From: Pelobates cultripes | Taxonomy: Eukaryota; Chordata; Amphibia; Anura; Pelobatidae | NCBI GenBank assembly: GCA_933207985.1 | Contig: OW240916.1 | Coordinates: forward strand, 139,241,536 to 139,305,535 | Direction: 5' to 3' | DNA: 64,000 nt | In this document: one piece after another, positions 20,275 through 30,889 of the stretch | How the letters are laid out: each line of letters starts with the position of its first letter | How positions within the stretch are numbered: position 1 is the stretch's first letter | Notes under the pieces: generated by a model | Database searches by the model: none | Seen by the model: the letters and a program-made list of their open reading frames with translations, nothing else | What the model was told of the DNA's origin: nothing | Translations under genes and position numbers: made by a program

Positions 20275-20880
20275 TTTTGCATATGTGTCTGTGTGTTTTT
20301 GTATCTATCTATCTGTCTGTGTGTGTGTGTATATATGTATGTATGTTTGTGCGTCTGTATGTGTATCTGTTTGTCTCCATGTATATCAGCATGTTTCTTT
20401 GTGAGTCTGTAAGTATGTGTATCTGTTTGTCTGCAAGTGTATCTGTATGTGTGTGTGCCCCTATGTATCTGTATGCATGTCACTGTTTGCATTTGCATGA
20501 GTGTCATTCTGTGTATCTGAATGTTTTCATTGATTGTCTGTGTATCTGCATGTGTGTCTGTGTATGTGTATCAGTGTTTGTACCTGTAGGAGTGTAATTC
20601 TCTGTATCTGAATTTATGTCATTTTGTGTGTCTATGTATCTGCATGTGTGTCTGTGTGTATATATGTGTCTGTGTATCTGTATGTGTGTTAGTTTGTGTG
20701 TCTGTGTATTTGCATGTGTGTTTGTGTGTCTGTGTATTTGCATGTGTGTCAGTGTGTGTATCTGTGCATCCGTGCATGTATCTTTATGTGTTATATGGTT
20801 TGTATCTGCATGTATGTCAGTGTATATTTGTCTGTTTATCTGCATATGTGTCAGTGTATGCACCTGTGTGTCTGTGTAAC
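20275..20880 (+). repeat. Minisatellite of the type tgtgtgtctgtgtatctgca
   Basis: Dozens of imperfect units of roughly 20-24 bp alternate tgtgtctg, tgtatctg and catgtgtgtc. All six frames give repetitive Cys/Val or Thr/His polypeptides, which are artefacts of the repeat. Confidence 0.9.
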
Positions 20881-21200
20881 TGTCACCCCACCAAACACAC
20901 TTTCACCCCCTTCAAACCCTGTCACACTCACAATAACTCCCCCAGTGCTGTTACTTACTCTTGCCATACTCCCCTCCCATCGCTGTGCCATACTCATCCT
21001 ATCACTCGCTTTCACTCGTACTGTCACACTCACCCCCTTTCTCCATGCCACACTCATGCTATCACATTAACCCCTCCAATTCTGTCACACTCATCCACCC
21101 CGACCATGCCACACTCACCTTTTGGGGTGTGAATGAGACACATGGAGGGGTTGGGGGTGTGAATTTGACACACGGAGGGGTTCGGGGGATGAGACATATG
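20881..21200 (+). repeat. C-rich minisatellite (cacactcaccccctccatgc-type units)
   Basis: Imperfect units of about 25-40 bp contain tgtcacactcac followed by ccccctc and catgcca. Towards 21120 the units flip to a G-rich form (ggggttgggggtgtgaa), which creates a local inverted arrangement. Confidence 0.75.
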
Positions 21201-21270
21201 GGGTGAAGGAGGGCCCAGGGCAATTTTTGCACCGGGACACTGATACCCACTCCAAGGCTTCAGGGTCTTG

Positions 21271-22536
21271 GAGTGGTTATTGATGTTGGTCAGCCAATAG
21301 AAATTACTATTTTAAAGTAACCAAGACTTCTGAGTGAAAGTCTTCTCATAACTCAATAGCATTGATCAGTGAATCAAATATTATTTTACAAGTCTAAGAT
21401 TAAAAACATGCTACACTGTTCCTTTAACTTGATATTGTAACCGTTCAGATTTTAATATTTCAGCCTGTGCTGAGCTCAGCTTGGGGGGAGATGTAAATGG
21501 ATACTTGATTATAATATTAGTAATGTCTTCTTCACTCTTACACAATCATATTATTTCAATTCATGTCCTAAAAGAGCATGGGCATCATCAATCATCTCAG
21601 CTGCTATTATCAAGTATCACACTACAGTCTTTAGTAACAGAGGCATGTCAGAAATAGTAGCTAAAAGTGAGATTCAAATCTATCTACCTATAATTTGAAT
21701 CTTTCCTATGAGCGAGGACCAGATAATTGATGTGTTACTCACAAGCCGCGGAAAACAAATTATAAGGATAAAAAGACCAGGGTGGGTTTATGGCAGATTA
21801 CTTAGATATAATCAGCTCTGGATATTGTGTCTGACAAATTACTCATACAGATTTGTAATAAACTAGATTTTTCAGAAACTCAGTAGTTTTAAATGTAAAT
21901 TTAACCCCTTTGGAGCCACAAGGGTATTGATAAAGAAATAGCAGCTACTTCTATGGTATGATTTTTTTGTTCGCTTAAAGAAGCAGGCACAAGAAGGGCC
22001 ATATTCTTTAAAGCAAAAATCTCAAACTCAAGATGTGAAATTAATGAAATTCTGGTGGGGTACATGGACTTTGATGGCTGTTCTGAACAACCTATTTTAA
22101 AAATCTTGCTATAATCAATGGATGCTATGCATAATTTAAGTATAATTTTGATTATTGTCAGACCTCCATATTAGGTTGCAAGGCTGGTACTCTCTTATCA
22201 GCAGAAGAGGTCAAGTAATTTTATATTGTATTATATTCCCAGGGACTGTAAATGATCAGAAGCCTAATAACTACGCACATAAAGGATATCAGAATTCTTA
22301 TTAACCTTGATATTAGAATACAGTGAGTTTCTATATAAAAATCCAACTGATCTGGTTATATGTGCAAGAGATAACATCAAAGTAATCTAAAAAATATGGA
22401 TTTTTTAAGACAAGTTTATTGCAGTAATTAGAGAAAACTGATGTTTACAGGGGTTAATATCCATGCCTGGGGGCACACAAAAAATGTAGAACTCACTGCT
22501 AACCGGTAATAATTTATAAAATATAGGAACTAGTCA
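21271..22536. other. Stretch with no recognisable gene or repeat
   Basis: AT-rich, with only short random frames. I see no terminal repeats, splice-like exon pattern or RNA gene. Confidence 0.5.
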
Positions 22537-22873
22537 TTAACAAACAACCTGATGTGATTTAGACGTCGTTGAGAAATTATCAAGGTAAAATGAATAAGGT
22601 ATTGTTCCAAACAGCCTTTCCATGGATGAGTAAATATTAACAAATAAAAATAAATATATAAACTGCAGACCATACTGATGTCTGGCATCTGCACTGCTAT
22701 CTGCCACGGTGTAACCACTTATAACAATATTCATATTGTTAACAATTAAATTGTTGTAGTCTATTACTACAGCATGTGTGCCATGCGTGGCTATGTTAAG
22801 GAGATCAGAGAATCTTCCCAGCCATCCTGGAGCACCCTTCTGAAAGAGAGTGCAAGGTAATTGTGGTCTGCAC
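22537..22873 (-). other. Unidentified minus-strand open frame upstream of the solo LTR
   Basis: A 118-codon frame (22537-22893) overlaps the LTR end by 20 bp, so its start codon comes from the LTR. The middle has a plausible globular look (KGAPGWLGRFSDLLNIATHG, then VVIDYNNLIVNN) and the C-terminal half is aromatic and hydrophobic. I recognise no family. It is most likely a chance frame; an old gene fragment is possible. Confidence 0.2.
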
Positions 22874-23991
22874 TGTAACGGACAGTTTTGCACACAAGAG
22901 GTTAAAAAATATTTAGGTGATATTCCCCTTTTCAGATGTACAGGCAGCTACTGCAATCACCAATCTCCCGAATTGCAAACACGTGAATACTCAAACTCCC
23001 GAACTGCAAGCACATGAATTCACCAATCTCCCAAACTGCAAACACATGAATTCACCAATCTCCCGAACTGGAACCAGGGGAATGCTCCAAACTCCCGAAC
23101 AGGAAACACACGAATGCTGTAAACAGCCGAACAGGAAAAACCATACAAACAGTTTACATTCCTGGCAGTCGCACTGTAACAGCATACAATCCAATTCCCC
23201 CCAAGAACGAGATGACACTTCGTTTGAGGGTCAAGCAGAAATTACTGTACTGGCACATACAGCCTCTTTTATTCACAATCCACAAACATAGTACTACCCA
23301 CAGGGTTTTGAAATACAACCAATCAATCCGTACAATACACACAGACACTCCCACACAAAATCCTCCCCTCTGCCTGTGATATGATTACTGAACACAATGG
23401 TTAATCTAATTATCACAGGCAGAGAAATACAGTATTATAAAACATATCACAGGGACCCTAAAACATGCAATAACCCCATAAAAAGTATATCCTCGGAACC
23501 AGGGGATCTGGGTGAACCACATATCCAAAATTCACCCAGATCCATTCAGTAGTTTGGAAGATGCAGTTTAATGCAGATTCCGCAGAACATATACAGGCTA
23601 TATGAAAAAGAATTACTGTATAATGTGTCTCCTGATGTATAGTTTAAAACTACTGAACGATGTCTTCGTGCACCAAATACTGACGAGATGGCACCATGTA
23701 GAAAAGTCCAAACAGTGTCTGTGAGTTAAAATGGCCGGCCATCCATTGTTCTCACCATGTGCTTCATTCATTGTTCTCACCATGTGCCTCTGATACATGA
23801 AATGGTGGCCACCCAGTAACTCCACAGTATGTCCCCAGATGGTTCTTAAAGGGCCAGCAGCATCATAATAAAATACAATATGCCCAAATACTGTATTTAA
23901 AGGGCCAAATCTCCCAGGGGCCATAGTCAGCAGGCAGGAGGCGGGCAAACAGGCTTCTCCAATGCCCAGTGGCGAGGTTGGTTTCGCCACA
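22874..23991 (-). mobile_element. Solo LTR (1118 bp) with 5-bp target duplication tgcac
   Basis: The block is bounded by TG...CA ends (tgtaacgg at the left, cgccaca at the right) and flanked by tgcac at 22869-22873 and 23992-23996. This is what LTR-LTR recombination leaves behind. On the minus strand the LTR begins tgtggcgaaacc, and a polyadenylation signal (AATAAA) lies at 23268-23273, which fixes the transcription direction as minus. The segment after it contains a ~33-bp minisatellite (22957-23115). No internal retroviral genes are present. Class (endogenous retrovirus or gypsy-type) is not decided by the sequence; the 5-bp duplication fits either. Confidence 0.8.
22957..23115 (-). repeat. 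Minisatellite within the 3' part of the solo LTR
   Basis: About five imperfect units of 30-35 bp share the core ctcccgaact-gcaa-acacatgaatt. Each minus-strand unit contains gttcgggag. It lies downstream of the polyadenylation signal, so in the U5-like part. Confidence 0.8.
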
Positions 23992-23996
23992 TGCAC

Positions 23997-24840
23997 CTCT
24001 AATGAGTGCAATTAGACCAAGTGTAACTTACCAAGTGTGATTCAGAGTGTTGCCATGTATTACCAATACTATGACTCACTGTAAAATTGCTAAAGTAGTG
24101 GGAGAGGCACAGGTGGTATGAACCAGTTGGAGGCGCAGACTGTGAGCTCCACCTATTGGACCACTAGTTGTCAACAAAGATACCCTGGCCACTCCCTGAC
24201 CATAGTAAGGCAAAAAATTTATAATTGAAAAAGGAAAAAATGCTCTGTGCTATAAGGTGCTTAAAGTAGTATAAAGTGCTAGGATGAGGTAAAGCTGCTT
24301 CCACACATTAGTAGGAACCATCCATCCTTCTCCAATCTGATAGAAACAAACACTATTATACAAACAAGCGATAATAGTGAAAAGTGTGTAGCGCTAGAGA
24401 AAAATGACACTTACCCCTAAGGGTTAAGGGCTGTGAGGTATTTGAAAGTCTCCAAAAGGAACAATTAAAACAAACTATAGTGTAATACAGTTGTAAGCAA
24501 GTAGTGAGAATAATTATTTATTGAATGCACTCACGTGGTTTAGAGCCTATTAAGGACCGGCTCTAATCTCATCCGTTGTGTACTTAAGATGACACACACC
24601 CTATACGTCCATATTAGGTGAAACCTCAATAGTGGAGATAAAAGCGGGAGGAAACAACCAAGCAAAGCTGACCCTGGTGTAGAAATCCTTAGTATAAATA
24701 GGAGAAAATAAGATATATGTGGCTTCTCACCTTATTTAGAGCCTCTGACTTAGCTCTAAGTTTACAAATGTATGTGTCTGTTTAGGGTGACACTGAAAAG
24801 AAGGGCAGTGTCATCCTAAATATGGAATCTTAACTGTAAA
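23997..24840. other. Non-coding sequence, part of an unidentified repeat at 24360-24720
   Basis: The section near 24470-24540 (tagtgtaatacagttgtaag ... gaatgcactcacg) resembles the inverse-strand segment near 30725-30785 (same order of tagtgtaatac, gttgta and atgcactcac). This suggests two copies of one dispersed repeat. I see no ORF. Confidence 0.4.
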
Positions 24841-24848
24841 GTTTAGAC

Positions 24849-24961
24849 CAGTGATTCCCAAACAAGTCCAGGTTTTATCAATATCTTCATTAGAATAAAA
24901 AAGGAAAATACATCAATCCTGGATTGTTGGTTAGCCATGATGACTTGTTTGAGAACCACTG
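24849..24961. mobile_element. 113-bp hAT-type MITE with 8-bp target duplication gtttagac
   Basis: The element starts cagtgattcccaaacaagtc and ends gacttgtttgagaaccactg, giving ~20-bp inverted termini with about three mismatches. It is flanked by gtttagac at 24841-24848 and 24962-24969. An 8-bp duplication and CAGTG termini are typical of hAT elements. Confidence 0.85.
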
Positions 24962-24969
24962 GTTTAGAC

Positions 24970-25977
24970 CAAAACAACCAAGATGGAACATTAAATGAGT
25001 TGGATTATTTTGGCGTAAAATCTAAAATAACCTTGTTTTTCCACAAATTCCTTGTTTACCAAAAAAAAATAAAAAAAAATAAACAAACAAAAAAACAGCC
25101 AGTGCTTGTGTGGATGATGGCTTGAGGACAGGATATTTTTTAAAATGTTTTTATTGTATAACAATTTAAAAAAAAAATTTTTTTATTTTTTTTTAACTCT
25201 AATGGATATCATTGCTTCTTTTATATCTTTGGAATTGCATCTTTTGGTTCTCTATCCCAAAGCATGCTGCTTCACTAAGCCACTCGATTGGGTCTACTTA
25301 TTAAACTTACTACATTTTACCCATTTTCTTATATTTACTAATGGAAATCTGACCAACCAAATCTGTATTATTCAGCCAGAAACATTTGGTTACTGATTTA
25401 AAATAGGTGCTTTAGGCTGAATCCTATAGAAAGTATAAGACCTGGAATATTTATAAAACACCAGTTTTAAGTGAAAACGGGGCTGAACGCATCCTGCATG
25501 AAGTACATTTAAAAATGATTATTCACTTGCTTTTTGCATAGAGTTGGCAAATAGTTAAAAACCTTTCAAGGGTTAACCATGCTTTCCAGCTACCTCAGGA
25601 GAAAAAAAATAAAGCCTAAGTTGCCTGCTAGCTCTGCCATCGTGCAAATTGTACAGATTTTTATAATTTCAGCCAGCAGCATTTGGTTGAAATCCAGACT
25701 CAATTCTAGCTTGCTTTGAGCCAGTATTGCAAAATCTGGACAATGTTAAATAGTGTGAACAATGTCTGCATTTTGATGGCCTAATGGCCCTGTACAGAAC
25801 AAGCTGGAACTGGCAGAACTGGCTGGTTTTATTAGTTCGGTACAGGGCCATTCACACTTTAGTAAATAAGTATATATTCCTTTCTAAAAAGCACCACAGT
25901 ACTTACTTGCCATTATTTGAACTCAGGGGATGTTTTCAAAACATTCAAATTCGATTTTGCGTATTGAAACTACAATT
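24970..25977. other. AT-rich DNA with one palindrome, no gene
   Basis: Poly-A and poly-T tracts lie at 25061-25100 and 25165-25195. A palindrome near 25785-25855 pairs ggccctgtacagaac with gttcggtacagggcc across a ~45-nt spacer; it may be the centre of a small MITE. Nothing else is recognisable. Confidence 0.5.
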
Positions 25978-26439
25978 TTAAAGGGACACTATAGTCACCA
26001 GAACAACTACAGCTTATTGTATTTGTTCTGGTGAGTATAATCAGTCCAAGCAGGCTTTTTAATGTAAACACAGCCTTTTCAGAGAAAATGCAATGTTTAC
26101 ATTACAGCCTAGGGACACCTCCACTGGCCACTCCTCAAATGGCTATTAGATGTACTTCCTGGGGCAGTGCTGCACAATGAAGAGATGCTGATTGGTCAGT
26201 ACTGTGTTTGGCTTGTGCTGGCTCTTCCCCTGATCTCCCTCCCTCTGGGAAAGCATTGTTATTGGCTGAATCAAGACTTCTGATGATGTCAGTCAAGGAG
26301 GCAGATCAGGGACAGAGCCAGCAGGGGAGAAATGGAATAAAGGTAAAATTTTACTATATGAAGGAGGTAGGAGGGGGTAAGAGGACTAGTGGGTGCTTTA
26401 ACACTATAGGGTCAGGAATACATGTTTGTGTTCCTTTAA
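25978..26439. mobile_element. TTAA-flanked MITE (TTAAAGGGACACTATAG family), copy 1
   Basis: The left end is TTAA (25978-25981) followed by aagggacactatagtcacc; the right end is a tgttccttTAA-type end with TTAA at 26436-26439. An internal acactataggg segment mirrors the left end. TTAA duplication points to piggyBac- or Kolobok-type transposase mobilisation. Other copies lie at 34874, 43458, 46888 and 48744 (inverted). Confidence 0.75.
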
Positions 26440-26443
26440 CAGA

Positions 26444-27084
26444 GAGCAAAAAACAGGACGCAAGAGTATACTGAGAACGGGCAGCAGCTGAAATAGCCTG
26501 CCCTTCAGTGTGTCCCCGCTCAGATCTCAAGCTGGTTTTAGCTCATCTTGTGCCATTACAGAGAGAACATCTCTGAAACATATCAGACTGGTTCCACCCA
26601 TACATGCAGTCCAGATCCTAAATGCCAGCAAGTTCCCTCTGCATGAGAGACACAGCAACCCCAGACGATCATTTCAGCCTTGTTAGGCATCATCAGTGAG
26701 GGATAGCTGATATCTCTCTAGGCACCGTGAGCAAGGGGTCCACATCTGGATTACCCTTTAAACCTATTAAAAGCAAAAAACGGGGTGCAAGATTATACTG
26801 AGAATGGGCAGCAGCTGAAATAGCCTGCCCTTCGGTGGGTCCCCGCTCAGATCTCAAGCTGGTTTTAGCTCATCTTGTGCCATTACAGAAAGAACATCTC
26901 TGAAACATATCAGACTGGTCCCACCCATACATGCAGTCCAGATCCAAAATGCCAGCAAGTCCCCTCTGCATGAGAGACACAGCAACCCCAGACGATTGTT
27001 TCAGCCTTGTTAGGCATCATCAGTGAGGCATAGCTGATATCTCTCTAGGCACCGCGAGCAAGGGGTCCACGTCTGGATTACCCT
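26444..27084 (+). repeat. 327-bp tandem repeat, two units
   Basis: The unit from gcaagagtatactgag through gcctgcccttc, catcttgtgccattacag, aaacatatcagactgg and tgttaggcatcatcagtgag occurs twice with about 95% identity (caag at 26461 and 26788). The second unit is cut by the TTAA element at 27085. A shortened third unit lies on the other side at about 28750-28845. No coding capacity is conserved between units. Confidence 0.85.
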
Positions 27085-27424
27085 TTAACCCCTTAAGGAC
27101 TGGACCTTTTTTGCGATGTTGTACATTTGCGACCAGGCATATTTTTACACTTTTGTGGTGTTTGTGTTTGGCTGTTATTTTCCGCTCTCTCATTTACTGT
27201 TCCCATACAAATTATATATTGTTTTTTTCAGGACAAAAGGGGCTTTCTTTACATACCATTATTTATATAATCTCATGTATTTTAATTTAAAAAAAATAAA
27301 AAATATGATGAAAAATTGAAAAAAATACATGTTTTTTGACTTTTACTTGAAAAATCTTTTACTCATCTACAAAAGCGAATGAAAAAAACTGCTAAATGGA
27401 TTCAAAATTTTGTCCTGAGTTTAA

Positions 27425-27765
27425 AATATTTGACCCATATATTTGACCTTGTAGCGTTCCAAAAATGCTATAAAACCTGTACATGGGGGTACTGTTTTAC
27501 TCAGGAGACTTCATGAACACACAAATATTAGTGTTTAAAAATTGGAAAACGTATCACAACAATTATATCATCAGTAAAAGTGCTGTTTGTGTGTGAAAAA
27601 TGCAAAAAAAGTCACTTTCACTTTCACTGACAATATCATCGCTGTGATATGTTTTACTGTTTTGAATCACTAATATTTGTGTTCAGCGAAGTCTCCCGAG
27701 TAAAACAGTACCCCACATGTACAGGTTTTAGGGTGTCGTAGAACGTTACAGGGTAAAATACAGTG
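27425..27765. repeat. Internal inverted repeat of the TTAA element
   Basis: The left arm (about 27440-27550) contains aaaacctgtacatggggg, tactgttttactcagg and acacaaatattagtg. The right arm (about 27655-27760) contains these in inverse order and orientation. The arms are roughly 100-150 bp with several mismatches. Confidence 0.75.
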
Positions 27766-27859
27766 CTAGCAAATTCAATTCTCTGGAATTTCGGCCTGGG
27801 TTGGCAGGCAGGTCCCTTAAATTGCAATCAATAAAATTACTGAATTATGCAAAACTATT

Positions 27860-28400
27860 ACATAAATACGCACGTAGAATTTAAATATATATGCATATTT
27901 ATATATTTGAATTCTACGTGTATATTTATATAATTATTTATGTAATTTTGTATATGGACATATGTATATTTCTTATTATTTTTATTTATTTTTATATACA
28001 TAGATATATATATACAAATTCATTCTAAGTGTATTTTGATATAAATATATATATATTAATTTTAAAATACAGTTAGAATAAAATTTCATATAGCTATATA
28101 ATTTTTTTTAAATTTTTTTATTATTATTTTAAAAATGTTTTATTTAATTTAAATTACTTATTATTTATATTTTATAATAATATATATATACAATATATAT
28201 AGTTATTATATATATTATATATATACGTGTGTAATTTAATTATAAGTGTATTTTTATATTAATATAAGTACATATTAATATAAAAATACACTTAGTATGA
28301 CATTATATATATGATAGATAGACATATATTATATAGATATAATATATGTCTATATATCATATTTATACACATATATAATTTTTGTATTTTTTTTTATTAA
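27860..28400. repeat. AT-rich core with (TA)n runs
   Basis: Very AT-rich sequence with repeated tatatata segments and small palindromes (attctacgtgtatat with its inverse). A related motif, attctaagtgtattttgata, recurs at about 49107. Confidence 0.7.
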
Positions 28401-28657
28401 CACTAACTTTATTTTTTTTTTTTGATTTTACACATGCAGGGAGACTGCCTGTCAGCACAGACAGTCCCCCTGCAGGCAGCACTATGGACACCTATTGTGA
28501 CCATGTGATCGCTGTGTTAAGCGATCACATGGCCACAGGGGGTCCTAATTCAGTGTGAGGAGACTGTCTGGGCTGCAGGCAGTCTCCCCACAACCGGAGC
28601 AACGCTGATCGCCGCCGGGGGAACGACGGCGATCAGGTAAGTACCCCCAGACCGTTA

Positions 28658-28720
28658 GGACGGTTCAGGACCGTCATCGGTCCTCAAGGCAAAAATGCCG
28701 ATGACGGTCCTGAACCGTCC
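28658..28720. repeat. Perfect subterminal hairpin, 23-bp arms
   Basis: The arm 28658-28680 pairs exactly with 28698-28720 across a 17-nt loop. The stem lies 15 nt from the TTAA at the right end. Confidence 0.9.
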
Positions 28721-28744
28721 TCGGTCGCTAAGGGGTTAAACTTA

Positions 28745-28860
28745 TGGAGAGAAAAAAAAACAGGGCGCAAGAGTATACTGAGCTGAAATAGCCTGCCCTT
28801 CATTGGGTCCCCGCTCAGATCCCCGTTTTTTTTGGTGTTCCTTTAACAGGCATATTAAAA
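28745..28860 (+). repeat. Third, shortened copy of the 327-bp tandem unit
   Basis: It contains gggcgcaagagtatactgag, then tagcctgcccttc and ccccgctcagat, but lacks the middle of the unit. It ends with gttcctttaacag, as does the sequence just before unit 1. Confidence 0.75.
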
Positions 28861-29429
28861 CTCTAATAATAATAATTACTCTAATATTAATTAATGAATT
28901 GTACTTATATTCTATTATCATGCAAAGGAACGTTTATTAGGTGCTTTCCATAATGTCAATTCTTTGACAATCTAGCTCTAGGTTGAGGAATTTATTATGT
29001 AAGGTAGGAATAAAGAAATACATATAATACAGCATGTTTTGTTCAGGATACAGGGTGGGGTCAAATGAAAATCACCTTATTTTCAACTGTAGGTTTATTG
29101 CATTATGCTATTAACAAACCACACAGGAAAGCCTGTAGCTTAGTGCAAGGGTTAACTAAACACATTTTATAAATAAAGGAACAGTAACACCCTTTCCCTG
29201 CCACCCATACATACACAGACGGGTTTATAGACAATATACAAAAATAAGTCCTACGCTCAAACAACCAATACTCATGGGCAGCAGCAATGACCATAGTACA
29301 CATCAGCTCCAGTACATACAAGAAAAACCAAACAAAATAGTTACTTGCGCACTAGGTAAAAATCTCTGAGTTCCCTTTTAAGGTTTAATAAGTATGCAAA
29401 GGTTTAAAAATGCCCCTCTCCTTACAAAT
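28861..29429. other. No recognisable feature
   Basis: AT-rich; frames are short and without family resemblance. Confidence 0.5.
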
Positions 29430-29700
29430 TTTCTACCTGAAGCTGAAAGAAGCAAGGTGACTTGTTAGTGTAAGACTCACTTAAGAGGTTTGCCTTGACA
29501 TGGCAGGTGAGCTTACACTCAAGTGGCCACTGAAGTAATACTAAATATCTCCTGTTGTTTACATGTGCACAGGGATTTGGGATAGTGTGCAAAAAACTAT
29601 TTTCTTTAGGTTTATAGACAAGTTGTGTACGAGAATGTGAGTATGAAAGTTTTATTAAATACCAGCATGTAGAGCACCAATCTACACCAAAATATTCCAA
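29430..29700 (-). pseudogene. L1 3' end fragment (ORF2 tail and 3' UTR-like)
   Basis: The stretch gttagtgtaagactcactta ... gaggtttgccttgac ... gcaggtgagcttacactcaa matches the 3' end of L1-c at 32590-32680 (gttagtgtaggacccatctg, then gaggtttgccttgac). It is therefore another severely 5'-truncated L1 copy on the minus strand. Confidence 0.65.
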
Positions 29701-30330
29701 ATACTAGGTTATCCCTGACCTACCGCTACTACCAAGAATTTATGCTGGGTGGTTTTGGGTAACCCCATAATTGATACCAACATAACATTTGTACATAACA
29801 CATACTTACACTGCAAGTTGTCACACTGTTAATTGTTGCAATATTGTTACAGTCTGCTTAACAAAATTTGCTTAATTTAGCAATGCCTTAGTCATTAATA
29901 ATTCATTTGAAATATAGCCACAGAGTAAATTTTAAAGCATTATGGTTAGGGAATTATATATTATAAAAATGTATTGAGTTACAGTTGGGGGAATTATTGA
30001 TCTGGCTAATGGTTACATTGAAGAGCAGAAGGGGATGTTGGGAAAGTGATGAGAAAATATCAAGTAGACTGAGAGGGGCCACTATTGGGAATTTGTTATG
30101 AAGCAACAGGGGAAAACTTTAATCAAGTGGGGGAATCTTCTGGAGGTGGAGGTGTTTGAGGAAGTTGTATGTGGGGAGGAAGTTTTTTCCATTAATCGGT
30201 GCAGTGGAGGCTCGTCCATAGAAACACTTGAGAGAGGCAGCTCTCCAATAGGTTTAAGATGGGAAAAATTTATTTGCAGTAGTATAGAAAGACAGAAGCT
30301 TGGGAGTGAATGTGGCATGTTCTAGAACCT
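29701..30330. other. No recognisable feature
   Basis: Mixed sequence with short frames on both strands that do not resemble any family. Confidence 0.5.
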
Positions 30331-30889
30331 ACAAACAGCAAAAGTTAAAAACAATTGGATATGGGTGGATTGGCGCTATTGAATTGTGAGAGATGCAGCA
30401 ACCCCAGTTTCTATAATCACTCAAAAGACACTACATAAAGTGCAAAAACATTACAAAGTACATGGTGCACGATTAAAAACACCACCACACAATGTGATAT
30501 ACTTATATCAAGGAGGACCTTACAATTTGTCTCTGTGTATCTGTAAAACCAGAAGTGTCCAGGACCAACTTTTGCATTTATTTTATATATTTGTATACAT
30601 TATTAAAGCCGCTATTTTTTTCAACCTTCACCCGGAGTCCTGTACTTTAGTGGAAGTATCCAGGGGAATCTCCCAGGCCCCCATGCCATCAGGGGAGGCA
30701 CCATAAATGCCTGAATCATACAAGATCCTGTGAGTGCATTTCAAGTTGCACAGTATTGTAATTGTACAACAGTATTACACTATATTTCTTTTGTATATTT
30801 TCATTTAGATATCAGCCGGTTCCTTCGTTGTGTGTGTATATATATTCTTTAAAAAATTGATCTGATCGTTATATTGAGCAACATTCTGA
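30331..30889 (-). repeat. Unidentified dispersed repeat joined to the 3' side of PLE C
   Basis: On the minus strand this resembles the repeat near 24470-24540. It follows directly after the point where the PLE C coding sequence is cut. It may be a PLE-type tail from another copy. There is no ORF. Confidence 0.35.

Larger units (their letters stand above)
19791..21270 (-). mobile_element. Minisatellite-bearing non-autonomous element, related to that at 58809-61495 but inverted
   Basis: The left part (19795-20060), read on the minus strand, shares blocks with 61300-61490: gcatgggccatccaataagc (61319 has GCATGGGCCACCC), gcacgggccggggc, a cgcaggggt block and a gggcccagtcacagctg block. The middle is filled by TG/CT-rich minisatellite (20270-20880) and a C-rich array (20880-21200). 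The right part includes a small block with caatttttgcaccgggacac. I could not find a matching target duplication, so the ends are approximate and the copy may be internally rearranged. Confidence 0.5.
27085..28739. mobile_element. 1.65-kb TTAA-flanked non-autonomous transposon
   Basis: Left end TTAACCCCTTAAGGAC (27085-27100); right end GTCGCTAAGGGGTTAA (28724-28739). The termini are inverted and flanked by TTAA. Inside are a large inverted repeat (27425-27765), an AT-rich core (27780-28420) and a GC-rich right part with a perfect 23-bp hairpin (28658-28720). No transposase frame exists, so it must be moved in trans. TTAA specificity suggests a piggyBac- or Kolobok-type enzyme. Confidence 0.8.

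Noticed and set aside
20241..21132. Cys/Val- and Thr/His-rich frames resembling repetitive small proteins
   Set aside because: They are frames of the TGTGTCTG minisatellite on both strands, without a start context or conserved ends.
26444..27084. CRISPR-like or gene-like periodicity
   Set aside because: Two 327-bp units with no short spaced repeats; this is a eukaryotic tandem duplication.
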